Below, one piece after another: positions 35,713-44,830 of a DNA stretch of 64,000 nucleotides. The translations under genes were made by a program, and so were the position numbers. Numbering within the stretch: the first letter of the stretch is position 1; every line of letters begins with the position of its first letter. Under the pieces are notes generated by a model. That model was not told the origin of the DNA. It made no database searches and saw nothing but the letters and a program-made list of their open reading frames with translations. Source of the stretch: Corynebacterium macginleyi (GTDB lineage Bacteria > Actinomycetota > Actinomycetes > Mycobacteriales > Mycobacteriaceae); assembly GCF_003688935.1 (NCBI RefSeq), contig NZ_REGE01000004.1, forward strand, positions 85,406 to 149,405, written 5' to 3'.

Positions 35713-36897
35713 ACTCCGCTCCGGCCGCATGCGCGGACCATAGGATAGCCGCCGGTGAACCACCTCGAAGGGCCCGCGCAGTCCCAGCGCTTCTAATATA
35801 CAGGCACCGACCACGGTGACTCCCCATACGCCGCAGGCGAGGGCGGCTTGACCAAAGGCCCCTAGATCGTGGCCGAAGTCTAGCGTGAAGGGGTGCACGA
35901 GCAGGAAAAATAGTATCGACTGAGCCACGTAACCGCTCATGGATCGCTTACCTAGCGCAATGAAGGGCCATAAGAACGCGGGCACGGGTGCCCCAGCCGC
36001 GTGGCGTTCTTGCACGGGCTGCAAGACAAGCGCGAGCCCGGCGAGGATTCCCGGCCCGGTCAGCACGCCGAGGGTGGAATTAGCGCTATTGGCTGCGTCC
36101 GCCCAGCGTTGATCAATAACCTCCAGGGTACCCAAGGACCACAGCACGCCAATTATAAGTGTTACGGCGGCGGCGATGGCCACCCAGCGCAGGAGTTGGG
36201 GCCGGTGAGAGGGGACATCGGCAAGCACGCCCTCGCGCGCCCACACAAAACCCACCAGCATGACCGGCAAGTACATCAGGATGATGAGCGGGGTGGAGAT
36301 GGCCTGGGCACCCAGGGTGAGAAGCTGACTAAGCAGCAGGTCACCAAAGGAATTCGCCGTGCCAATGCCTTCAAAGGGGATGTCGGCGCCGCCGTCAATC
36401 GCGGAGAAAATAAGTGTGCAGATGCCGAGCACCGTCATCACCCCGAGCGCACCATAGGAAATTTTGCGCAGGGTGGAATTATGCAGTGTGAGCAGCAGTG
36501 CGATGACTATGCCCGCTATGCCGTAAACAAACATGATATCGCCCCAAAACAACAACACCATGTGCACTGCGCCGAAAAGCGCGAGGAAGCCATAGCGCTT
36601 GGCGATGACCCTTCGTGCCTCCCGCAGCGGAAAGCCCCGCCGCCACAGGCTCATCGCGATGAGCCCCACGCCGAAGCCCAGCAGGGTGGAAAACATTGGC
36701 AGGCCGCGGTTATGCACGAAGAATGCGCCGAAAACGACCGCGATTTTATCCAGCAGGCTGTCATTCAGGATGCCGCCAAAATATGCGCCTGGGCGGTCCT
36801 CGCTGATGATCCACGCGGTGGTCATATTCGCTATCGCGATGCCTAGAAGTGCCATTCCGCGTGCCGTATCGGGCACAATGAGACGAGTAGTAGCCAT
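35689..36897 (-). CDS. DUF418 (YeiB-like) membrane protein
   Basis: A 402-residue protein with about nine membrane helices. The start VPDTARGMALLGIAIANM is the DUF405/DUF418 opening (D-x-x-RG-x-A-L-G-I), and the C-terminal half contains GKRSMSGYVAQS, a DUF418 block. Related to acyltransferase-like membrane proteins; function unknown. ATG 36897 overlaps the TAA of the cyclase gene (TAATG), so translation of the two is coupled and the protein may work with the cyclase. Confidence 0.82.
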   Translation of the reverse strand: MATTRLIVPDTARGMALLGIAIANMTTAWIISEDRPGAYFGGILNDSLLDKIAVVFGAFFVHNRGLPMFSTLLGFGVGLIAMSLWRRGFPLREARRVIAKRYGFLALFGAVHMVLLFWGDIMFVYGIAGIVIALLLTLHNSTLRKISYGALGVMTVLGICTLIFSAIDGGADIPFEGIGTANSFGDLLLSQLLTLGAQAISTPLIILMYLPVMLVGFVWAREGVLADVPSHRPQLLRWVAIAAAVTLIIGVLWSLGTLEVIDQRWADAANSANSTLGVLTGPGILAGLALVLQPVQERHAAGAPVPAFLWPFIALGKRSMSGYVAQSILFFLLVHPFTLDFGHDLGAFGQAALACGVWGVTVVGACILEALGLRGPFEVVHRRLSYGPRMRPERSLPSQGVN

Positions 36898-38429
36898 TAG
36901 ATTTCGCACCTTTCTGCCAGGCTGGCGCGGATGGGCCGCGCCAACTGGGTCATGCGGCGGCGCCCGCGCAGTTCAATAGATTTCATGACGGTCCAGCGGG
37001 CTTGTTCTGCCTCGTTGGCGGTTTTTAAAGTGGCGGCGTTGGTCAGGACCTGGCCGGGGGTATCTTTGGCCATTTCGGTCAGGCGTGCAGCCTCGTTGAC
37101 GGCATCCCCGATGACAGTGTATTCGAAGCGATCCGCGCCGCCGATGTGGCCTGCCACTACGTGGCCGGAGGCGACGCCGATGCCGGCTTGCAGCTCGAGC
37201 CCGCGTAACTCTGCGCGCAGCTCGCGGGCGGCTTGCAGCGCTATCGAGGTCGAGTCATACACGTTGAGCGGCGCGCCAAAGACGGCGAGGGCGGCATCGC
37301 CCTGGAATTTATTGATGATGCCTTTATTGCGATGCACCACCGTCACGACGTGCTCGAAGAATTTATTGAGCTCCGTGACCACTTCTTCGGGGGTGTGATT
37401 GACCGCGAAGGTGGTGGAACCGATGACATCGATAAACAGCACCGCCACCTTCCGGTCTTCCCCACCCAATTCGGGACGTTCATCGAGGGCGCGCTGGGCC
37501 ACCTCGGTGCCCACGTACCGGCCGAAGATATCGCGGAGGCGCTGACGCTCGCGTAGACCGCGCATCATTTCATTGAAACCGGCCTGGAGGACGCCGAGCT
37601 CGGAGCCATCGTAGATATCGACCTCGGCATCGGCCTCGCCGCGGCGCACGCGGTTGATGGCATCCTGCAATTCCACGATGGGATCGACCACGCTCATGAT
37701 GGCGAAGCTGGTGCCGATGCACCCGGTGGCCAGGGCGGTGAGCGCGAGCGCCACGATGGCTGGGATGATCTCGCCGGCATCGCCGGAGAAAAACCCAGTG
37801 TGCTGCCCCAAAAGCACCAACACGATGCCGAGCAGCGGCACCCCAGAAGTCATCAGCCAGGTAGAAAACAGGCGGTACTTGATGGGTGGTTCGATGGTGG
37901 AATCTTCAAAGCGGCGGGCGACGGCTTGCGCGGCGACGGGCCGCACTAGGCGTTCTGCCTCTAGGTAGGTCAAAAGGATGATGACCAGGCCAGCCAAGGT
38001 GGTGGAGACACCCACGACGAGCCCGAGCCGCCCGGATTGCCCGCTGGAAATAACCACGGTCAAAATGATGCCGATGAGCCAGACTGCGGCCGCGACCATG
38101 GATTGATAGACCGGAATACGCAGCACGAGGTTGCGCACCATATTAGGATCGTGTGCGTCGGGGTTGCGCTGCCAATCCAACACGGGGCGGAAGAGGAGCA
38201 GGGTAGCGGCGATGCCGATGATGACCGCAAAAATAAGGTAGATCGCCGCTACTCCCTTCAGGTTAGGCAGCTCAGCGGCAAAGTCCTTGATTTCCGGCAT
38301 GGGGAGGAAATAGAGGATAAAGGTCATGATTGCGATGGCACCGATGATATTGGCGCCCAAGACCAAAGCAGCGTATACCGGCCACTGGGTTCCCATAAGC
38401 CAACGAGCGCCACGCCATAGTCTGTTCAT
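36897..38429 (-). CDS. cyaB: membrane-bound class III adenylate cyclase with HAMP domain
   Basis: Makes cAMP from ATP. A 510-residue protein: six membrane helices (about 15-235), HAMP domain (VDPIVELQDAINRVRRGEAD), then the cyclase domain with metal aspartates in VLFIDVIGST and GDAALAVFG, and the transition-state Asn in GDAVNEAARL. This is the single-type CyaB of corynebacteria, and Rv3645-like by position. Its signal feeds GlxR, also in this window. ATG 38429; divergent from holB. Confidence 0.92.
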   Translation of the reverse strand: MNRLWRGARWLMGTQWPVYAALVLGANIIGAIAIMTFILYFLPMPEIKDFAAELPNLKGVAAIYLIFAVIIGIAATLLLFRPVLDWQRNPDAHDPNMVRNLVLRIPVYQSMVAAAVWLIGIILTVVISSGQSGRLGLVVGVSTTLAGLVIILLTYLEAERLVRPVAAQAVARRFEDSTIEPPIKYRLFSTWLMTSGVPLLGIVLVLLGQHTGFFSGDAGEIIPAIVALALTALATGCIGTSFAIMSVVDPIVELQDAINRVRRGEADAEVDIYDGSELGVLQAGFNEMMRGLRERQRLRDIFGRYVGTEVAQRALDERPELGGEDRKVAVLFIDVIGSTTFAVNHTPEEVVTELNKFFEHVVTVVHRNKGIINKFQGDAALAVFGAPLNVYDSTSIALQAARELRAELRGLELQAGIGVASGHVVAGHIGGADRFEYTVIGDAVNEAARLTEMAKDTPGQVLTNAATLKTANEAEQARWTVMKSIELRGRRRMTQLARPIRASLAERCEI

Positions 38430-38454
38430 AACTACTTACTGTAGTAAGACCAGT

Positions 38455-38460
38455 AGGCTA
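38455..38460 (+). promoter_or_regulatory. -10 element for leaderless holB
   Basis: TAGGCT followed by 6 bases to the GTG at 38467. Transcription would begin at the start codon; no ribosome site precedes it. Confidence 0.4.
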
Positions 38461-38466
38461 GAGCGA

Positions 38467-39666
38467 GTGAATACGGCAAGCGTGGCGCAACGATTGGCAG
38501 ATACCCCAGGTGTAGCTCACACTATCTTGGGCGCCGCGCGGGCAGCGCGGGGGATGCCGGGGGCAGATCCGCGCGCGATGAGCCATTCCTGGCTCTTTAC
38601 CGGCCCTCCCGGTTCCGGGCGAACCTTGGCCGCAATCGATTTTGCGGCCGCGCTCATGTGCACGAATCCGGAGGAGCCGGGCTGTGGAAAATGCGAGGCC
38701 TGCCGCGCCGTGCTAGGCACTAAGCAGCACACGGACCTGGTCTTGGTGGACCCGCAGGAGGTCATCATCCCGGTGGATACGGTACGCGAGGTCATCGGGC
38801 GCGCCGCGAGCCTGCCCACGGTCGCGCCATGGCGGGTCGTGATCTTCAATCACGCGGATCGTCTCAACAACAATGGTGCCAACGCGCTGCTCAAGACGGT
38901 GGAAGAACCGCCGGAGCGCACCGTAATTATCATGTGCGCGCCATCCGATGCCCCCGAGGACTTCTCCCTGACCCTCCGCTCGCGGTGTCGGCACCTGTAT
39001 ATCCCCTCGCCTCCGGTGGAGAATATCGTCGCCCAGTTGGTGAGCGAAGGCGCCTCGGATCACGATGCCCGCCTTGCCGCCGTGACCTCCCTGCGGCACG
39101 TGGGCAGGGCGCGCCACTTGGTGGCAAATCCTGCGGTGCAAAAACGCCGCGCAGTGGCAATCAATTTGGCCGAGTATATCTTTCACGAATCACAGGCCTT
39201 TCAGGCGGTGACCTCGCTTCTTAAACTGGTAGATGCGGAGGCGAAGGAATCACACAAGCAGGAAGAAGAAGCGGAGCTGGCCAAGCTGGAAAATGCCTTT
39301 GGCATGGGCGCGAAGGGCAAGGGGGCGGCTAAGGCGCAGCGCGACGCCCGATCTGCCATCAAAGACTTACAAGAACAACACAAAAAGCGGGCGAAGCGGC
39401 GGGTTATCGATAGCCTCGACTTGGTGCTCGTTGATCTCTCCGGAATCTATCGCGACGCGCTGATGACAAAGGTGGGTGCGCGGGTGGAGATGACGCACCC
39501 GGACTTCGCGGGGCTATCCAGTGAGCTAGCTCAGCGGGTGAGTGAGGAAGGACTCTTGGAGTGCCAGACCGCCATTTCTTATTGCCGCGAGCAGCTGACC
39601 CAGAATGTGGGCACGCAGATCGCCTTCGACGGTTTGGTGGGCAGGTTGCGACGGGCCTGCCTCTAG
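38467..39666 (+). CDS. holB: DNA polymerase III delta' subunit
   Basis: Part of the clamp loader that places the beta clamp on DNA. A 399-residue AAA+ protein: FTGPPGSGRTLAAIDFA P-loop, zinc-binding cysteines in CTNPEEPGCGKCEAC, and sensor region LLKTVEEPPERT. An internal basic stretch (about 265-320) is rich in Lys/Glu/Ala. Start GTG 38467, just behind the cyaB promoter; the earlier part of the open frame lies in cyaB and is not coding. Confidence 0.92.
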   Translation: MNTASVAQRLADTPGVAHTILGAARAARGMPGADPRAMSHSWLFTGPPGSGRTLAAIDFAAALMCTNPEEPGCGKCEACRAVLGTKQHTDLVLVDPQEVIIPVDTVREVIGRAASLPTVAPWRVVIFNHADRLNNNGANALLKTVEEPPERTVIIMCAPSDAPEDFSLTLRSRCRHLYIPSPPVENIVAQLVSEGASDHDARLAAVTSLRHVGRARHLVANPAVQKRRAVAINLAEYIFHESQAFQAVTSLLKLVDAEAKESHKQEEEAELAKLENAFGMGAKGKGAAKAQRDARSAIKDLQEQHKKRAKRRVIDSLDLVLVDLSGIYRDALMTKVGARVEMTHPDFAGLSSELAQRVSEEGLLECQTAISYCREQLTQNVGTQIAFDGLVGRLRRACL

Positions 39667-39791
39667 CCCCCGAGTCTGTTTCTAGTACCGGTTTGGCCTT
39701 AAGCACCGGCCCCGCGAAAACCCAGCCTGAGCCCCGATTTCTTTTCCGCGCCACCCCTGCGATAGAATCGCCAGTGCTGCTTAAGCAGCGC

Positions 39792-39867
39792 GCCGCCTTA
39801 GCTCAGTCGGTAGAGCATTTCACTCGTAATGAAAAGGTCGCGAGTTCGATTCTCGCAGGCGGCTCCA
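39792..39867 (+). tRNA. tRNA-Thr (anticodon CGT)
   Basis: Acceptor GCCGCCT/AGGCGGC, D arm GCTCAGTCGGTAGAGC, anticodon stem TTTCA/TGAAA with loop CTCGTAA (anticodon CGT), T arm GTTCGATTC, and encoded CCA at 39865-39867. Standalone gene. Confidence 0.95.
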
Positions 39868-39954
39868 TTGTTGTACGTGGGGTTCCTTCCTTAAAATGAG
39901 CTGTACTACAATAGAACCAGGCTATATCACCTGGATAGGGGAGGGGGCAGTGTA

Positions 39955-40431
39955 ATGCTTATTGCTACCGTCGCAGCAGAAATTCTCTTTTGGGCGTGCC
40001 TTATGCTTGGCGTTGTTTTCCGATACATCGTTAAAGCCCCAGGAATCGGACTGGCATTTTTTATCGCTACGCCAATCATTGACATAGTCCTGCTGATTTT
40101 CTCATTTTTCACCATGCATAGTGACGGCGAAGCGGGATTTATGCACGGTTTCGCAGCTTTTTATATCGCTTTTTCGCTGGTATTTGGCGGCGATATCATA
40201 CGCGCAGTAGATCGGAAACTCAGCGGGAGGTCGAAAACCGGATCTGGGCATCAGTCCGATAATAATTTAAGAAAATGCGTATATGCCAGTGCGGTGACGG
40301 CTGCGATCCTTATAGTTGGCATCGCGGTGGTAGGGCTAAACGGCAGCTTTTGGTTGATTTATTGGCTTATTGCCGTGATTTTTACCCCACCGATGTGGTG
40401 GGGCGTTGAAAAACTTAGTCGCCGTGCTTAA
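39955..40431 (+). CDS. small multi-pass membrane protein of unknown function
   Basis: A 158-residue protein with about five hydrophobic segments and a positively charged loop in the middle (SGRSKTGSGHQSDNNLRK). I recognise no family. GGGAGGGGG stands before the ATG. Its last 17 bases overlap the 3' end of the convergent ligase gene. Confidence 0.6.
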   Translation: MLIATVAAEILFWACLMLGVVFRYIVKAPGIGLAFFIATPIIDIVLLIFSFFTMHSDGEAGFMHGFAAFYIAFSLVFGGDIIRAVDRKLSGRSKTGSGHQSDNNLRKCVYASAVTAAILIVGIAVVGLNGSFWLIYWLIAVIFTPPMWWGVEKLSRRA

Positions 40432-42037
40432 GCAGGCGCGGAACCACCTTGCCGGTGGCATTGCGCGGCAGCTTGGACAGGAAGTGTACGTCGCGGGGCA
40501 CGGAGTGCTCGGCGAGCTTATCGTGTACCCAAGTGCGGATGGCATCGGCGGTGAGATCGCGGCCGGCGGCATCGTCAGTAGGCACGGCCCACACAGCGAT
40601 GCGGCTGAAGGTCTCGCTATCCTCCACGCCAGTTGCGTACACCTCATCGATGCCGGGCATGGCCTCGAGCACCTCTGTCACAGATTGGGGATGGACATTC
40701 TCGCCGCCCACGATGATCATGTCATCGGCTCGGCCTACGACGTGAAGGAAGCCCTGCTTGTCGATGTACCCGAGATCACCGATCGACAACAACCCATCGA
40801 CCCGATTGAGCTTGAGCTTAGGGTTGGTAAAGCCGGTCATGGCAGTGGAGTTGAAGAGGTAGATTTCGCCCACCTCGCCGTGGGGAACGGGGCGGCCCTC
40901 CTTATCGAGGATGCGCAGCTTCGTGCCATTAGCTACCTTGCCCACTACATCTGGGTTTTCTGCGACCTGTTCCATTGTGGCCGTCGAGGCGAGGGCGAGC
41001 TCCGTGGAACCGTAGACGTTGCACAGGATGGGGCCGAAGCGCGCATTGGTGTCCTTGACCACTTGCGGGGTAAGCGCATTGCCGGCAGAGGCGATGAAGA
41101 TCAGGCTGGAGGTATCGAAGGTGCCCTCGGGATCGAGATCCACCATGCGTTTGAAAAAGATGGGTGAGGAAATCATGCCGTCGAGGCGGTAGCGCTGGAC
41201 ATCATCCAGCACCTGCTCCGGCTCAAAAACGCGGCGGGTGACGACGGTATTGCGCAGGCCAAAAGCGATATTAATGCAGCCCCAGCCCCAGGTGTGGAAG
41301 ATAGAGGTTGTCATATGCACGCGCTGATCGGCGCGCCACGGGATAGTATCCACGATGGAAGCGAACACGACCGGCAACGTCGGCTCGGGACGCACGATGC
41401 CCTTGGGGATGCCGGTGGTACCGGAGGACATCAGCACGATGGGGCCGTGTTTGGGAAAGGCCGGTAGTGCGACATCGAGGGGATTTTTGACGATCTTGTC
41501 GAGCTTTGGGAGATCGCTTGCCCCAGTATCGTGGCCGATGATGATGGGGATATCGAGGTCGGGATGGACGCGGTCGATGAATTCATCATCGATGACGAGG
41601 ACGTTAATGCCATTTTCTTCGATGCATCCGGCCAGCTGTTCTGGGGAGGAACCGACATTGAGCAGGTAGATCCCGGCTCCGACGTAACCCTTGGCACCGA
41701 GCGGGATAATGATGCCGCGGCCGTTGCGGGCCATGACGCCGAGCCGGATTTCTGGCAGCTGTAAAGACTGCAGGTAACGGGCAAAATTCTGAGTATGGGA
41801 GCGTAGCTGGCGGTAGGTGAGGGTGCCGTCGTCATCAATAAGCGCGAGGCGATCAGGGCAGGTTAAATAGGCCTGTTCGATTTCGCGGGCCGTGGTAAAG
41901 CGGTAGCGCGCAAGGTTGGGCAGGAGTTTGAGCTGCCCTTTGACGCCACCCTGATGGGTGACAATCCCTGCTTTAAAAAGCGCTGGGACGAACTGGCTGA
42001 GCGCGGAGGCTTGGAAGGTAATATCAGAAAATTTCAT
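40415..42037 (-). CDS. AMP-dependent acyl-CoA/fatty-acid ligase
   Basis: A 540-residue ANL-superfamily enzyme that adenylates a carboxylic acid and loads it to CoA or a carrier. P-loop MSSGTTGIPKGIVRPE, the NVYGSTELALAS core, YIDKQGFLHVVGRADDMI hinge region and the C-terminal lysine motif RNATGKVVPRLL are all present, so it looks active. FadD-like; fatty-acid chain length unknown. Divergent from the formaldehyde detoxification pair. Confidence 0.88.
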   Translation of the reverse strand: MKFSDITFQASALSQFVPALFKAGIVTHQGGVKGQLKLLPNLARYRFTTAREIEQAYLTCPDRLALIDDDGTLTYRQLRSHTQNFARYLQSLQLPEIRLGVMARNGRGIIIPLGAKGYVGAGIYLLNVGSSPEQLAGCIEENGINVLVIDDEFIDRVHPDLDIPIIIGHDTGASDLPKLDKIVKNPLDVALPAFPKHGPIVLMSSGTTGIPKGIVRPEPTLPVVFASIVDTIPWRADQRVHMTTSIFHTWGWGCINIAFGLRNTVVTRRVFEPEQVLDDVQRYRLDGMISSPIFFKRMVDLDPEGTFDTSSLIFIASAGNALTPQVVKDTNARFGPILCNVYGSTELALASTATMEQVAENPDVVGKVANGTKLRILDKEGRPVPHGEVGEIYLFNSTAMTGFTNPKLKLNRVDGLLSIGDLGYIDKQGFLHVVGRADDMIIVGGENVHPQSVTEVLEAMPGIDEVYATGVEDSETFSRIAVWAVPTDDAAGRDLTADAIRTWVHDKLAEHSVPRDVHFLSKLPRNATGKVVPRLLKHGD

Positions 42038-42234
42038 GAAACGGGAAACCTCAAAAAGCTTAGGTTAACAAAATTGAATCACCATCACTATCGTTAAAAG
42101 CACGGATGGTGTTTCTTCCATCTGTTAAATGTTACTAGAGTGACCGATCTAGGCGTAAGTTAGATGACGTGAAGACTGCCTTCTTCTTTAGGAAGGCTAC
42201 ATTCAGGGCCGACGGAAAACGCCTTTATAGTAAT

Positions 42235-42265
42235 CATTTTCAATAAATTGGTGATATTGAAAATG
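42235..42265. promoter_or_regulatory. perfect inverted repeat at the mscR promoter
   Basis: CATTTTCAAT (42235-42244) and ATTGAAAATG (42256-42265) are exact inverted 10-base arms 11 bases apart. The right arm abuts a TAGGTA -10 (42266-42271), so a bound repressor would block transcription. The TTTTCA/TGAAAA halves recall metal-responsive Fur/Zur boxes; the enzyme downstream uses zinc, but the match is only suggestive. Confidence 0.5.
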
Positions 42266-42283
42266 TAGGTATGGTTGGAAGGC

Positions 42284-43369
42284 ATGACTGTAAAAGCTGT
42301 TATTGCCCGCTCTAAGGGCGCGGAAGTTGAGACCGTAAATATCGTCGTTCCAGATCCCGGCCCCAAAGATGTTATCGTGCGAGTGCAGGCCTGTGGCGTA
42401 TGCCATACTGACTTGGCTTATCGCGATGGCGACATCGAGGATGCCTTCCCTTTCCTGCTGGGCCACGAGGCGGCAGGTGTGGTGGAGACCATAGGTTCTG
42501 CAGTCACCCACGTGGAGGAGGGCGATTTCGTTGTCCTGAACTGGCGCGCAGTGTGCGGCGAGTGCCGCGCTTGCAAAAAGGGCGAGCCCAAGTACTGCTT
42601 CAATACCCACAATGCTTCCAAGGCCATGACCTTGGAGGACGGCACCGAACTGACGCCTGCGCTGGGCATTGGTTCCTTCGCGGAAAAGACCCTGGTCCAC
42701 GAGGGGCAGTGCACTAAGGTCGATGACATGGACCCTGCTGCGGCGGGTCTGCTGGGCTGCGGCATCATGGCTGGCCTGGGCGCTTCTGTCAATACCGGCG
42801 ATATCCAGTCGGGCGAGTCCGTGGCCATCTTCGGCTGCGGCGGAGTTGGCGTAGCTGCCGTTGCCGGTGCGAAGTTGGCGGGCGCGGCGAAGATCATCGC
42901 CGTAGACATCGACGAGTCCAAGCTGACGAACGCACGCGAGTTCGGTGCGACTGATACGATTTGCTCGCAGGGCATGTCGGAGCAGGAGGTCATCGATGCG
43001 GTACGCGATCTCACGGGCGGTTTCGGCACGGACGTCTCCATTGATGCGGTGGGCATCCAGGCGACGTGGCGCCAGGCCTTCTACTCCCGCGATCACGCTG
43101 GCCGCATGGTGATGGTGGGCGTGCCTAATTTGACCGACCACGTAGACATTCCGGCCATCGATCTCTATGGTCGTGGCGGTTCCATCAAGCCGGCTTGGTA
43201 CGGCGATTGCCTGCCGGAGCGCGACTTCCCCGCATACGTTGTCCTGCACAAGGCCGGCAATTTCCCGCTGGATAAATTCGTTTCTGAACGCATCGCGCTT
43301 GACGATGTCGAGTCTGCCTTCCAAACTATGAAGGACGGCAAGGTATTGCGTTCGGTGGTGGAAATTTAA
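42284..43369 (+). CDS. mscR: S-(hydroxymethyl)mycothiol dehydrogenase (mycothiol-dependent formaldehyde dehydrogenase)
   Basis: Oxidises the adduct of formaldehyde and mycothiol with NAD. A zinc medium-chain dehydrogenase of 361 residues: catalytic zinc ligands in ACGVCHTDL and GHEAAG, structural zinc cysteines in [18 protein letters not shown] loop [12 protein letters not shown]. The same enzyme can denitrosate S-nitrosomycothiol. The start ATG 42284 has TTGGAAGG in front. It is followed in a TAATG overlap by an MBL hydrolase, as Rv2259-Rv2260 in M. tuberculosis. Confidence 0.93.
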   Translation: MTVKAVIARSKGAEVETVNIVVPDPGPKDVIVRVQACGVCHTDLAYRDGDIEDAFPFLLGHEAAGVVETIGSAVTHVEEGDFVVLNWRAVCGECRACKKGEPKYCFNTHNASKAMTLEDGTELTPALGIGSFAEKTLVHEGQCTKVDDMDPAAAGLLGCGIMAGLGASVNTGDIQSGESVAIFGCGGVGVAAVAGAKLAGAAKIIAVDIDESKLTNAREFGATDTICSQGMSEQEVIDAVRDLTGGFGTDVSIDAVGIQATWRQAFYSRDHAGRMVMVGVPNLTDHVDIPAIDLYGRGGSIKPAWYGDCLPERDFPAYVVLHKAGNFPLDKFVSERIALDDVESAFQTMKDGKVLRSVVEI

Positions 43370-43983
43370 TGCAGATTGAAAGCACGGTAACCTCTGGAAA
43401 GTTCCGCTTGGACGGCGGCGAATGGGACGTGGACAATAACGTCTACGTGCTGGGCGATGCCTCTCGTGTCTACATCGTCGACCCTTCACACGACCTCGAT
43501 GCCGTGGCGGAGCTGGTGGGCGACCGCAAGGTTGAGGGCATCATCTTGACTCATGGCCACAACGATCACTGCGAGCTCGCGCCGGAGGCAGCGGAGCGCT
43601 TCGATACGGATGTCTACATGCACCCGGACGATGACATGCTGTGGAAAGAGACCAATGGTGATGCCCATTACATTGCCCTAGCCGATAACGGCCAGTTCGA
43701 CATTAACGGTGAGAAAATCACCGTCTACCACACCCCGGGCCACTCGCCGGGCTGCGTTGTGCTCTACGTCGCTGGCACTTTGCTGTCCGGCGATACCCTG
43801 TTCAACGGCGGCCCGGGCGCGACGGGGCGCAAGTACTCGGACTTCGATGTCATCATCGAATCTCTGCGCAACGTCGTATTCAGTCTGCCGGATGACACCA
43901 AGGTCTTGCCAGGCCACGGCGATGCCACGACGGTGGGCGCGGAAGCCGCGCGCATCGACGAGTACATCGAGCGCGGCTACTAA
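43369..43983 (+). CDS. MBL hydrolase coupled to mycothiol-dependent formaldehyde detoxification
   Basis: A 204-residue glyoxalase II-like enzyme with metal ligands in [29 protein letters not shown] and LPGHGD. Coupling to mscR suggests it hydrolyses S-formylmycothiol to formate and free mycothiol; this is an inference from the operon. The gene ends with a 4-base overlap with convergent rmlA. Confidence 0.88.
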   Translation: MQIESTVTSGKFRLDGGEWDVDNNVYVLGDASRVYIVDPSHDLDAVAELVGDRKVEGIILTHGHNDHCELAPEAAERFDTDVYMHPDDDMLWKETNGDAHYIALADNGQFDINGEKITVYHTPGHSPGCVVLYVAGTLLSGDTLFNGGPGATGRKYSDFDVIIESLRNVVFSLPDDTKVLPGHGDATTVGAEAARIDEYIERGY

Positions 43984-44828
43984 AAATCGCGCAAGTACTC
44001 CCCGTAGCCGGATTTGAGGAGGGGCTGGGCTAGCGTCTTGAGCTCCGCCTGGGAAATGAATCCGGCTTCATAGGCCGCCACCTCGGGGGAACCGATGACG
44101 ATGCCCGTCCTCTTCTGAATCACCTCTACGTAAGCGGCGGCCTCGCTCATCGAATCGACGGTGCCGGTATCTAGCCAAACACTACCGCGATGAAGGCGTT
44201 GTACGCTCAGCGCGCCGCGGCGCAGATAGGCCTCGTTGATGGAGGTAATCTCGAGCTCCCCGCGATCGCTAGGCGTGATGGACTTAGCGATATCGATAAC
44301 CGAATTATCGTAGAAATATAGCCCGACGACGGCATGATTAGACCGCGGCTCCACCGGCTTTTCTTCAATACTGAGCGCGTGGCCCGCCTCATCGAATTCA
44401 ACGACGCCGTAGCGCTGCGGATCTGATACCTCATAGGCGAAAATGATGCCGCCTTCGGGATCGCGGCACTGGCTTAGCTCCCCGCCGAATCCATGAAAGA
44501 TATTATCGCCGAGGACCAGCGCGACGCTGTCATCACCAATGAAGTCCTCTCCGATTAAAAAGGCCTGCGCCAATCCCTCGGGGCGGGGCTGAACGGCGTA
44601 ATCGATCATCAGCCCGAGTTGTGATCCATCCCCGAAGAGCCTTTGAAAGGCCCCGGCGTCCTCGGGGGTCGTAATGATGAGGATCTCCCGGATGCCCGCT
44701 TGGATGAGCGTAGTTAACGGGTAATAGATCATCGGCTTGTCATAGATGGGCATGAGCTGCTTAGAGATGCCCTTAGTAATAGGATAAAGCCGCGTTCCGG
44801 ATCCGCCGGCAAGGATAATGCCTTTCAT
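43980..44828 (-). CDS. rmlA: glucose-1-phosphate thymidylyltransferase
   Basis: First step to dTDP-rhamnose, which links arabinogalactan to peptidoglycan in mycolata. 282 residues with the nucleotidyl transferase signature [20 protein letters not shown] near the start and the [10 protein letters not shown] metal site. Last gene of the rmlB-rmlCD-rmlA operon; start 2 bases after rmlCD. Confidence 0.95.
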   Translation of the reverse strand: MKGIILAGGSGTRLYPITKGISKQLMPIYDKPMIYYPLTTLIQAGIREILIITTPEDAGAFQRLFGDGSQLGLMIDYAVQPRPEGLAQAFLIGEDFIGDDSVALVLGDNIFHGFGGELSQCRDPEGGIIFAYEVSDPQRYGVVEFDEAGHALSIEEKPVEPRSNHAVVGLYFYDNSVIDIAKSITPSDRGELEITSINEAYLRRGALSVQRLHRGSVWLDTGTVDSMSEAAAYVEVIQKRTGIVIGSPEVAAYEAGFISQAELKTLAQPLLKSGYGEYLRDF

Positions 44829-44830
44829 CG

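Noticed and set aside
42203..43489. 428-codon minus-strand open frame
   Set aside because: Opposite mscR, covers its promoter palindrome, no ribosome site and no motif.
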